This document shows positions 22,387 through 32,900 of a stretch of DNA of 64,000 nt, one piece after another. The notes under the pieces are model-generated. The model was not told where the DNA came from and did not search any database. It saw only the letters and a list, made by a program, of their open reading frames with translations. The first letter of the stretch is position 1; each line of letters starts with the position of its first letter. The position numbers and the translations under genes were made by a program. The DNA comes from Tethya wilhelma (lineage: Eukaryota > Porifera > Demospongiae > Tethyida > Tethyidae), in NCBI GenBank assembly GCA_964030475.1, contig CAXIPT010000002.1:7663513-7727512 (forward strand), in the 5' to 3' direction.

Positions 22387-24512
22387 GAAATTGTATGGCT
22401 GGCCGATAACAGAATAGCGTGGAACTTATTTATTGACCGCTTGTCCCAAAGAAAACAGTCTGAGAGCCTTTGGAAGTAAGTAGATATATACAATAAGCTT
22501 CTTTATGTCAGATCATAAGCTAAAGATCGGAAAGGGTCCAAAGTTCACTTATATATATGGCCCGAGGGGCAAACCCTGGACAATAATTGATAACTTATGC
22601 TACAGTTTTATTGAGGGGTGTATGCTTTGACTGAGAGTATTTAATATTATTCTTGGTATATTTTCTTCTTAAACCTGAGGTGTGTCGAGTCCAGTTGAGG
22701 AAGCGCATGATTTGTATGTGACCATCACGTGATGCTATAAACCATGCATTACATAGAAATAAGCTTGTGGACTATTCTGTTTTCAGAGCCTTTGCATGTA
22801 GAGTAGCCGAGGTACTACAAGGGTGTACAACTAATTTGAGTTTAGAGCTGAATTACATACAGAGAGATTTTTTATAAATTATACAGCATCTTAGTCCTCA
22901 TTAACTAAAGAGCAGTCCATGTGGCTTGAATAAGTGAAACGATGCTGTGATTATTAATGTCTTTATGTGTGCCTGCATGTTCCAAAATCAGGACACGAGA
23001 CATGCCATTTGTCTCCAGATCCTTGACAAGCTGTAGTCGCAGTGACACAGTATGCCAATGCAATTCATTCAACTGCTCTTTCTTTGGCCTCAGTTAATAA
23101 AAAAATAAGTGATTGTAGACAATCAATTTACTTACACCTGTTACTGTATTCTGTAGGATGACCTAAGTTCATCATGATATTTCTCTTTAGACAACCTTAT
23201 TTCACTAAACTTTCTTCAGCCTCAGTAAATGATTATAGCTAGATGCTGTGTATGCATATAGCTATTAATTGAAGAAACACTGTTAATGAATAGCTAGTGT
23301 TGCTGTCTACAGTGCTGCAGTAAACAGCAATGCAATTTAACATTTTAATTGGCCAACTGAAGCTCTCACTCATTGTAGAATTATCTAGAGTAATTATCAT
23401 GCAGCTCCAGATCCATGTATAAGTGCACACTGAATAATATAATACACAGAGACTGGACTTGCTCAGGCTTGCCCAACAAAATGTTGTGAATTCTTACACT
23501 GTACATTGGAAAGTTTTTGCTTCTAGAATAATAAACACAAAAATTACATGTGCAAAAATTTAAACGTATGTCCATCTTTACTGAATTGGTTGAAGCGGTG
23601 AAATTTATTGGGGGGAAAATTTCCTGATCTCTGACGGAAGTTCAAGTGGTGCCAGGGCCAATGAAACGTATATAGTGTACTACATATTATCATATGTACG
23701 ATAGAGCCCATGCATTGCGTCCAAAGGTGTATAGACTGTTGTCCAAATGTTCTATTATAAGCATATTGTGAGGTCTTCAGTAGAGCTTCTTGTAGAGATA
23801 ACTTGCCATCCTTGATTTGAATGGTAGCTTTTAATAATATCACTCTTGATTCAATTGTCACCAGTATGGCAATTAAGCACTAAAAAATTGTTTAGTAGAT
23901 GTAACTTCCATTTAGCTCTGTATATAGTCTCTGTAAGTGACTTCATATGGGCACATGCACATGTTTACTTGCATATAGTAATCATAATCATGATCTTGTC
24001 ACATGGCCTAATAAAAATGGTGTCAGTCTCCTCTTTTGCAATGGTTGCTGTCATACTATCATTACTGCTGCTCCAGTGTCAAGGGGTATTAGGAGCTCCT
24101 CCACCTATTAATGGAGCCATGCCTCATGTGGTGTTCATGCTGGTGGATGATTGGGGCTGGGCCAATGCAGGCTACCATCGTGATACACCAACAAACGAGG
24201 TACAGACTCCCAACATTGATAACTTGGTGAAAGAGGGATTGGAATTGGACCAGTACTATGTCTATCATGTTTGTTCTCCCTCTCGGTGCTCACTGCTGAC
24301 TGGAAGACTACCAATTCATGTGAACGATGCCTCAAATATCACAACAACTCATTACAATCCTAAAGATCCTGTATCAGGATTCTATGGTATTCCTCGCAAC
24401 ATGACAGTCATAGCAGAGAAGCTGAAGCAGGCTGGTTATGCTACCCATCAAGTGGGCAAGTGGGATGCTGGTATGGCAACACCTACACATACTCCCAAAG
24501 GACGAGGGTTTG
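22387..24512. repeat. Tandem duplication, copy 1 (about 2.13 kb)
   Basis: From GAAATTGTATGG at 22387 through the arylsulfatase 5' half ending GACGAGGGTTT, this segment is repeated at 24513-26636 with small indels (offset about 2125 bases). The right boundary falls inside the arylsulfatase reading frame. Confidence 0.9.
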
Positions 24513-24544
24513 TGAAATTGTATGGTCAGCCGATAACAGATTAG
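24017..24544 (+). pseudogene. Truncated arylsulfatase, cut by a tandem-duplication junction
   Basis: ATG 24017 starts a signal peptide (MVSVSSFAMVAVILSLLLLQ) and the N-terminal sulfatase half: metal-binding VDD, the CSPSR active-site motif and GKWDAG. After GRGF the reading frame runs into duplicated non-coding sequence and stops ten codons later (VKLYGQPITD). It lacks the DNGG metal ligands, the downstream Lys and the C-terminal domain, so sulfatase activity is not expected. It is almost identical to the gene at 26140 over the shared part, so the event is recent. The promoter-proximal sequence is retained and it may still be transcribed. Confidence 0.85.
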
Positions 24545-26636
24545 CGTGGAACTTATTTATTGACCGCTTTTCCCTATGAAAACAGTCTGAGAGCCTTTGG
24601 AAGTAAGCAGATAATATACAATAAGCTTCTTTATGTCAGATCATAAGCTAAAGATCGGAAAGGGTCCAAAGTTCACTTATATATGGCCCGAGGGGCAAAC
24701 CCTGGACAATAATTGATGACTTATGCTACAGTTTTATTAAGCGGTATATGCTTCGACTGAGAGTATTTAATATTATTCTTGGTATATTTTCTTCTTAAGC
24801 CTGAGGTGTGTCGAGTCCGGTTGAGGAAGCGCATGATTTGTATGTGACCATCACGTGATGCTATAAACCACTACATAGAGATAAGCTTGTGGACTATTCT
24901 GTTTTCAGAGCCTTTGCATGTAGAGTAGCCGAGGTACTACAAGGGTGTACAACTGAATAATTTAATTTGAGTTTAGAGCTGAATTACATACAGAGAGATT
25001 TTTTATATACAGCATCTTAGTCCTCATTAACTAAAGAGCAGTCCATGTGGCTTGAATAAGTGAAACGATGCTGTGATTATTAATGTCTTTATGTGTACCT
25101 GCATGTTCCAAAATCAGGACACAAGACATGCCATTTGTCTCCAAATCCTTGACAAGCTGTAGTCGCAGTGGCACAGTATGGCAATGCAATTCATCCGACT
25201 GCTCTTTTTTTGGCCTCAGTTAATAAAAAAATAAGTGATTGTAGACAATCAATTTACTTACACCTGTTACTGTATTCTGTAGGATGACCTAAGTTTATCA
25301 TGACATTTCTCTTTAGACAACCTTATTTCATGAAACTTTCTTCAGCCTCAGTAAATGATTAGCTAGATGCTGTGTATGCATATAGTGAAGAACCACTGTT
25401 AATGACTAGCTAGTGTTGCTGTCTACAGTGCTGTAGTAAACAGCAATGCAATTTAATATTTTAATTGGCCAACTGAAACACTCACTCATCATAAAATTAT
25501 CTAGAGTAATAATCATGCAGCTCCAGATCCATGCATGTATAAGTTTACGCTGAATAATATAATACACAGAGACTGGACGTGCTCAGGCTTGCCCAACAAA
25601 ATGTTGTGAATTCTTACACTGTACATTGGAAAGTTTTTGCTGCTAGAATAATAAACACAAAAATTAAATGTGCAAAAATTTAAAACGTATGTCTATCTTT
25701 ACTGAATTGGTTGAAGTGGCAAAATTTATTGCGGTGAAAATTTCCTGATCTATGGTAGTTCAAGTGGTGCCAGGGCCAATGAAACGTATAATTATTTTAG
25801 TGTACTACATAATATCATACATACGGTAGAGACCATTGCGTCCAAAGGTGTATGGACTATTGTTCAAATGTTCTAGTATATAAGCATATAGTGAGGTCTT
25901 CAATAAAGCTTCTTGTAGAGATAACTTGTCATCCTTGATTTGAATGGTAGCTTTCAATAATATCACCCTTGATTCAATTGTCACCAGAATGGCAAGCACT
26001 AAAAATTGCTTATAATTATAGTACATTTAACTTCCATTTAGCTCTATATAGTCTCTGTAAGTGACTTCATATGGGGACATGCACATGTTTACTTGCATAT
26101 AGTAATCATAATCATGATCTTGTCACATGGCCTAATAAAATGGTGTCAGTCTCCTCTTTTGCAATGGTTGCTGTCATACTTTCATTACTGCTGCTCCAGT
26201 GTCAAGGGGTATTAGGAGCTCCTCCACCTGGAACCAAGCCTCATGTGGTGTTCATGCTGGTGGATGATTGGGGCTGGGCCAATGCAGGCTACCATCGTGC
26301 TACACCAACAAATGAGGTACAGACTCCCAACATTGATAACTTGGTGAAAGAGGGATTGGAATTGGACCAGTACTATGTCTATCATGTTTGTTCTCCCTCT
26401 CGGTGCTCATTGCTGACTGGAAGACTACCAATTCATGTGAACGATGCCTCAAATATCACGACAACTCATTACAATCCTAAAGATCCTGTATCAGGATTCT
26501 ATGGCATTCCTCGCAACATGACAGTCATAGCAGAGAAGCTGAAGCAGGCTGGCTATGCTACCCATCAAGTGGGAAAGTGGGATGCTGGTATGGCAACACC
26601 TACACATACTCCCAAAGGACGAGGGTTTGACTCTTC
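24513..26636. repeat. Tandem duplication, copy 2 (about 2.12 kb)
   Basis: Second copy of 22387-24512. It ends within the complete arylsulfatase gene, which continues beyond the duplicated unit, so this is the ancestral arrangement at the right side. Confidence 0.9.
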
Positions 26637-27681
26637 CCTTTGTTACTACCATCATGGCAATGACTTCTACAATGAGTCAGATGGCAGGTGTAACCAAACA
26701 CGTATAGTGGATCTATGGGGTACAGACACACCAGGATATAAACTCAATGGAACTGGTTATGAAGAGGGTATCTTCAAAGAACAGGTTGTAAGCATCATTA
26801 ATAGCCATGATCCTTCCACTCCTCTCTTCCTCTATTATGCAACACATGCTCCACACGATCCTTACCAAGTGCCTCATTCTTACTTTAAGAAATACAGCTT
26901 CATTGACAACTACTATCGTCAGATATACCATGCTATGGTAGACTACATTGATGGTGTTACTGGGGATATAGTACAAGCATTGAAAAGTAAAAACCTGTGG
27001 GACAACTTGCTGTTCATAGCTACTAGTGATAATGGTGGACCGATATCTGCTGGCAAAGGAGCTAACAACTATCCTCTTAAAGGTGGCAAAGCCACCGATT
27101 GGCAAGGAGGTGTTCGAGTGAATGCATTTGTTTCAGGAGGCTACCTACCGGAGAAGATGAGAGGTCAAAGGACAGAGGGCTACATTCATATTGCTGACTG
27201 GTACTCAACATTCTGTGCTCTGGCTGGAGTTGATCCTACAGATGAAAGAGCAGCTAAAGCCAATCTACCTCCAATAGACAGCCTCAACATGTGGCCTCTG
27301 ATCTCTGGTCAAAACAGCACCTCTCCTCGCACTGACATACCAGTAACGTACAACACACTGATCAGCAATGAATACAAGATTCTTGTAGGAAAGGTCAGAC
27401 ATGCAGGTTGGACAGGACCACACTACCCAAATACTTCCAAGCCAATGGGTGCAACTGTAATGGACTGTGGCACGTCTGGTTGCCTGTACAACATCAAGAG
27501 TGACCCTGAGGAGCGTGTAAATCTTGCCGATACAATGCCTGATGTACTAAATGATATGAGGAAAAAGCTACAAATGTACCAAAGTACTCATTTTGCACCA
27601 GACAGGGGTGACGACTGCCCAGCAGCTTGTGATAAAGCCATGACAAAGTATAATGGGTTTTGGGGGCCTTTTGTTGATTGA
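26140..27681 (+). CDS. Secreted arylsulfatase (type I sulfatase), 513 aa
   Basis: ATG 26140 was chosen because it begins the signal peptide; an upstream in-frame start adds an implausible tail. Sulfatase features in order: VDD at residues 41-43 (calcium ligands), CSPSR at 84-88 (Cys converted to formylglycine), GKWDAG at 145-150, YATHAPHDPY, SDNGGP and PLKGGK. Family members hydrolyse sulfate esters, here on an unknown extracellular or lysosomal substrate. In human ARSA and ARSB the motif is GKWHLG and its His contacts the sulfate; here it is Asp. Length is typical of ARSB-like enzymes and several N-glycosylation sequons are present. Single exon. Its 5' half is duplicated upstream. Confidence 0.9.
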   Translation: MVSVSSFAMVAVILSLLLLQCQGVLGAPPPGTKPHVVFMLVDDWGWANAGYHRATPTNEVQTPNIDNLVKEGLELDQYYVYHVCSPSRCSLLTGRLPIHVNDASNITTTHYNPKDPVSGFYGIPRNMTVIAEKLKQAGYATHQVGKWDAGMATPTHTPKGRGFDSSLCYYHHGNDFYNESDGRCNQTRIVDLWGTDTPGYKLNGTGYEEGIFKEQVVSIINSHDPSTPLFLYYATHAPHDPYQVPHSYFKKYSFIDNYYRQIYHAMVDYIDGVTGDIVQALKSKNLWDNLLFIATSDNGGPISAGKGANNYPLKGGKATDWQGGVRVNAFVSGGYLPEKMRGQRTEGYIHIADWYSTFCALAGVDPTDERAAKANLPPIDSLNMWPLISGQNSTSPRTDIPVTYNTLISNEYKILVGKVRHAGWTGPHYPNTSKPMGATVMDCGTSGCLYNIKSDPEERVNLADTMPDVLNDMRKKLQMYQSTHFAPDRGDDCPAACDKAMTKYNGFWGPFVD

Positions 27682-28077
27682 GGCAGCATTAGGTTATAAT
27701 GATGAGGTGGTTTGTGTTTGATTTTCTGTTTGCTTGCTGTAAACGTCCCCGGTCAGTTTCAGTGTGTTCTGTCCATATTATTGTTGATTTATGTTAGCCT
27801 TAGCTATGATTTTGTGTCCCTCTCAATAGAGTAACGTGTATTGATTAATACAGTGTATAGCAAAATATACCGCTTCCAACAGTTATAAATTGTCATGTTT
27901 GCATATCCACTGCCAATAGTATTACATTACATTAGATTACATTATTCATGTTTGGCTAATGAATAATAAAGAGAGTCATTATGGTCACATGAAGTCATGA
28001 ATGTGTATAAATTAATACACAGACTATTATTCTTTAATTTCCATGCTGCAAACATTTCATGAAATAAAGTTAGTGTA
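27682..28077. other. Intergenic between two arylsulfatase genes
   Basis: AT-rich 400 bases holding the 3' end of one arylsulfatase and the promoter of the next, which are in the same orientation. No TATA box in a firm position; ATTAATACA recurs at about 27845 and 28012. Confidence 0.35.
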
Positions 28078-29598
28078 ATGGCTGTAGCAGCCTTGCTTTT
28101 GATTGCTCAAGTGGCTGTAGTATCTGCTCAAGCTTCTGTTGTGTCAAAGCCCCATCTATTCTTCATGCTAGTGGATGATTGGGGCTGGGCCAATGTAGGA
28201 TACCATCGTGATCCACCAACCAAAGAGGTTCAAACTCCCAACATTGATAGCCTGGTGAAACAAGGACTGGAATTGGACCAACACTATGTGTTCAAACTCT
28301 GCTCCCCTTCAAGGTGCTCACTTCTTACAGGACGGCTCCCCATACACGTCAATGATGAGAACAAAGTCAACCCTGCCTCCCATAACCCAAAAGATCCTAT
28401 ATCAGGATACCAAGGCATTCCTCTGGACATGACAGTGATAGCAGAGAAGCTGAAGCAGGCTGGTTATGCTACCCATCAAGTGGGCAAGTGGGATGCTGGT
28501 ATGGCAACACCTACACATACTCCCAAAGGACGAGGGTTTGACTCTTCCCTTTGTTACTACCATCATGATAATGATTTCTTTAATGAAACGATAAGTAAAT
28601 GTAATGGTACCAGTGTAGTTGATCTGTGGGGAACAGACAAACCTGCAGTGGGATTAAATGGAACTGGTCCAGACAATTATGAAGAGGGGCTCTTTAAGGA
28701 ACAAATTGTGAAGATAGTTAAGAACCACGATCCTTCCACTCCCTTGTTTCTTTACTATGCTACTCATGCTCCACATGATCCTTATGAAGTACCTGACGAG
28801 TATATGAAGAAGTATCAGTTTATTGATTACTACTATCGTCAGATCTACCACGCTATGGTTGTTTATGTTGATGATGTTGTTGGTGAAGTAGTTGAGGCTT
28901 TAAAGAACAAAGGATTGTGGGACGATTTACTGTTTGTAGCAAGCAGTGATAATGGTGGACCGATATCTTCTGGAAAAGGAGCTAACAACTATCCTCTTAA
29001 AGGTGGCAAAGCCACTGATTGGCAAGGAGGCGTTCGAGTGAATGCCTTTGTTTCAGGAGGCTACCTACCAGAGAAGATGAGAGGTCAAAAGACAGAGGGC
29101 TACATTCATATTGCTGACTGGTACTCAACATTCTGTGCTCTGGCTGGAGTTGATCCTACAGATGAGAGAGCAGCTAAAGTCAATCTCCCTCCCATAGACA
29201 GCCTCAACATGTGGCCTCTCATCTCTGGTCAAAACAGCACCTCCCCTCGCACTGACATACCAGTAACATACAAGACACTGATCAGCAATGAATACAAGAT
29301 TCTTACTGATGATGTAGGAGATAGTGGTTGGACTGGACCACATTATCCTAATAGTTCCAAAAGGGTTGACTCCGTAATGAAGTGTGGCACATCTGGATGT
29401 CTCTATAACATTAAGCAAGACCCAGAGGAGCGAGTTAATCTTGCAACAAAAATGCCAGATGTCCTTGCAGATATGAGGCGAAAGTTGACTAAGTATCAAA
29501 GCAGTCGTTTTGAGCCTGATAGGGGAGAGGAGTCCCCAGCAGCTTGTGACACTGCTATGACAAAGTATGGAGGGTTCTGGGGACCGTTTGTTTTGTAA
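28078..29598 (+). CDS. Secreted arylsulfatase, 506 aa (unit A)
   Basis: Complete single-exon gene. Signal peptide MAVAALLLIAQVAVVSAQ, VDD at residues 32-34, CSPSRCSLLTGR starting at 75, GKWDAG at 136-141, YATHAPHDPY at 227-236, DNGG at 291-294 and PLKGGK at 306-311. The His normally present in GKWHLG is Asp 139, as in the 26140 enzyme. The two proteins are closely similar, most strongly from DNGG to the middle of the C-terminal half, where the DNA is nearly identical and may have undergone gene conversion. It ends 324 bases before the beta-helix gene at 29922; this pair forms the unit that is repeated at 34.8 and 41.5 kb. Substrate unknown; sulfated polysaccharide is a reasonable guess. Confidence 0.9.
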   Translation: MAVAALLLIAQVAVVSAQASVVSKPHLFFMLVDDWGWANVGYHRDPPTKEVQTPNIDSLVKQGLELDQHYVFKLCSPSRCSLLTGRLPIHVNDENKVNPASHNPKDPISGYQGIPLDMTVIAEKLKQAGYATHQVGKWDAGMATPTHTPKGRGFDSSLCYYHHDNDFFNETISKCNGTSVVDLWGTDKPAVGLNGTGPDNYEEGLFKEQIVKIVKNHDPSTPLFLYYATHAPHDPYEVPDEYMKKYQFIDYYYRQIYHAMVVYVDDVVGEVVEALKNKGLWDDLLFVASSDNGGPISSGKGANNYPLKGGKATDWQGGVRVNAFVSGGYLPEKMRGQKTEGYIHIADWYSTFCALAGVDPTDERAAKVNLPPIDSLNMWPLISGQNSTSPRTDIPVTYKTLISNEYKILTDDVGDSGWTGPHYPNSSKRVDSVMKCGTSGCLYNIKQDPEERVNLATKMPDVLADMRRKLTKYQSSRFEPDRGEESPAACDTAMTKYGGFWGPFVL

Positions 29599-29842
29599 CT
29601 GAGACTCTTAAGTTGAATGCATGACTGTACTTTGTTGATGTGTGTTTCCTACAAAAGAATAATCATGCATTGTTTTATGTATGGTAAATTGTGTTTGCTG
29701 TTTTCTTGTGGCAATTAGCATAACAATCACCATGACTTTTGTACGACTGTTTTAACATTAGTTGCGTTTATGTTCACATATATTTATATATATAGTTTTT
29801 GACATGAAGGACTTCACTAATTTGTTTTGGGAATTTGATTGG

Positions 29843-29850
29843 TATAAAAA
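29843..29850 (+). promoter_or_regulatory. TATA box of the 29922 gene
   Basis: TATAAAAA followed by GGCCGT, 79 bases before the ATG. The surrounding TTTGGGAAT..GGTATAAAA block is conserved at 35537 and 42775. Confidence 0.65.
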
Positions 29851-29921
29851 GGCCGTTTTAATAATGATGTCTGTGTATGTGTTAATTTTTGCAAGCAAAA
29901 TAGCCAATGTATGGTGAAATG

Positions 29922-32900
29922 ATGGAGTTACATTACTCTCGTTTAAATCTTGTGTACTTGTGTGCACTATTCTTTCTGTTTCTCTCTGGATTTGAATTTC
30001 CAATCATCAAATCACAAGAACAAGGAAATGAAGTTTGTTTCAGTAATTGTAACAATTCTAAATGCTTCTCCATTGCTGAATTGCAAAACAAGGTCAGTCA
30101 GTTGAGCAGCAATGCTCCACCTAAGATTATGTTGTGTTCCAATGTGATTGAGATGAGTGTTCCCTTGAGGATGAGAAATCTCAGTAACATTACTATTAAT
30201 GGTATTGCTAGTAAAACTGCTATCAATTGTGTGGGAAATCAAGCTGGATTTGAATTTGTTAATGTTCACAACTTAGTTCTGACTAATCTAAACCTGGTTG
30301 ATTGTGCATTAGTTTATTCTAAGCACAAAGATCAGCAATACAAGACTAGCCTTCGCATTGTAAACAGCTCTGATGTATATATAGCTGATTTCATGGTTTG
30401 CAATGGCACTGGATCTGGTATAGTTTTTGACAATACTTTCGGTCAAAACAATATTACAAATGCATTTTTTGTAAATAACACTAGCAACAAGAAACAAAAT
30501 GGTGGTGGTGTATACATTGAATTGAATTGTACTGATTCTGAAAAATGTCCAAATTCAACTTATATGTTTCAAGATTGCCAATTTTTAAACAACAGAGTGA
30601 ATAGAAGCTTTAATACTAGTGATGGTGTGTTTGCAGGTGCTGGAAGAGGTGGAGGCATGATGGTAATCTATAGAGGAAGGAGCAATGGGAACCATTTGTC
30701 AATTCATAGGTGCTTGTTCTATAAAAACAGTGCGGCTTGGGGAGGTGGTATGAATGTCATCTTTTCTGACAGTGTAACTAACAATGAAGTTTATATTAGC
30801 AGTACTGAATTCACAAGAAATAACTGTTCGAATGCTGGTGGTGGAATTGATATCGGCCTCACATGGCTTTCACATCACAATCGCTTTACTTGTGATAATT
30901 GTAATTTCACAAGCAATTATGCAAAAAGTAAAGGGGGTGGGGCAGCATTATATGCTGTGAGAGGATCTGACTATAGAAATACAAGTGTAGTATTCACTGG
31001 GTGCGTATGGAAGTACAACATCGGACAGTTTGGAGCAGCTGTTGACCTATCGCCCCAGCAGTTTAGAGAGTTAAGCAGTGGAGAAGCTCCAGAACCAATA
31101 TTTGAAAATTGCCAATTTATGAACAATGTTGTTAAGGCTGTTAAAGTAGGATATCAACAAAGCAATGGTCATCTACTTCCTCATAGTAGACATGGACGGG
31201 GTACATTTTTCATGACTGATTTTAACGCTACATTTAAAGGAGTAACTATCTTTAGTGGCAATAAAGGCTCAGCAATCTATGCTGTTTCTTCCGATATACA
31301 ATTTTCACTTGGATCTGTTGGTGTATTTGAAAACAATACTGGAACAACTGGTGCAGCGATTGCTCTAATTGGCTTGTCAGCTATTATCACTTCAAACAAT
31401 GTTAAAATGATATTTAAGAACAACACTGCTGTGCGCAGAGGAGGAGCAATTTATTACTTAACACTTGATAATCATGATTATGTTTCCTCCGTTAATTGTT
31501 TTATAAAGTATAATTACGGATCATTATGGAAAACCAAAATGACACCTAATGTTAGCTTCTCCTTTAGTGGCAACAGCGTGGACCATTCAGTCACTGTGGG
31601 TAATACCACTAAGAGTAATGGGAACTCCATTTATGCAACAACTGTGCTTCCTTGCTTTAGAATGTGTAAGATTCATATACCTTCTTATCGTACCATCCAA
31701 AATTTATTTAGCTGTATTGGAAACTTTTCTTTTCAAGATCATGAAATGATAGTGTCAACATCTAGTTCACATTTTAATATAACAGACACCTCTAAATTCA
31801 AAACACCCCTTGCAATTATACCAGGTAAGCACTACAGACTACCAATAGAACTATTGGATGACTTGAACCAAGCAACTGTTAGAGAACAGTACAGGATATC
31901 CATACAAAAGTCATACTATTCTACTATATCTGTTGAAGACTCTGATGCTTATATATTTAGCAATGATTTGCAACTATATGGTAAAACTAAAGATATTGCA
32001 AATATTACTCTAACCACCTTGGGTTTCCGTGAAGTCTCAATTTCCTTTGAAGTAGTTTTACAAGAATGTCCTCCCCTTTTCTTTCTTCAAACCCAGGACA
32101 GTGACCGCACTCAACTTTTTAAGTGTGTTTGTAGACCGAGTTTTAATGTTACGTTCATTGGTCTGTATGAATGCAACCACAGCAATTTCTTAGCTTTATT
32201 GAGGCATGGTCATTGGGTTGGATATGGGGAGAGTGAAACAGCCAAGCATTTATTCTATAGTTGCTGTCCTAACACATATTGTTTTTGGGGGTTGCACAAT
32301 GAAAGATATCATCGTCTTACAACAAATGCATCAAGACAAATGTTAGATGAAATTGTTTGTGGAAAAAGAAGAACTGGAATTGTGTGTGGTGAATGTCGTG
32401 ACAACTACTCAGTGTATTATCACAATCCATACTTCAGGTGTCGACGGAATCATTTGTGTGAAATTGGGTGGCTCTTGTACATATTATCTGAACTCCTACC
32501 TCTAACACTACTTTTCATTGTAGTTATGGTATTTGATATCAGCTTTACATCTGGAAAACTGAACGGATTTGTCTTTTTTGCACAAGTCTTTGATTCTATA
32601 CAAGATAACGGCCAGGGATTCGTATTGTATCCTAAGTCAGTATACACTTTGCAAGCTGTTGCCCATACAATTTACAAACTATTCAATTTTGACTTTTTCA
32701 GTGTTGATGAGTTATCCTATTGTTTATGGAAAGGAGCAACAACAATGGATGTATTGGCTTTCAAGTTCCTGACTGTTGTGTATGCATTGGGTCTGGTTTT
32801 TGTGACCATTTTTCTAAAGGACTACTTTGGGAAATGCTTTAACAAGAAGAAAAAATCAACAATTTCACAATCAATAACTCATGGACTTTCAGCATTTCTT

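Noticed and set aside
26713..27105. Minus-strand frames inside the arylsulfatases and membrane genes
   Set aside because: Shadows of strongly supported plus-strand genes with no independent domain or splice evidence.
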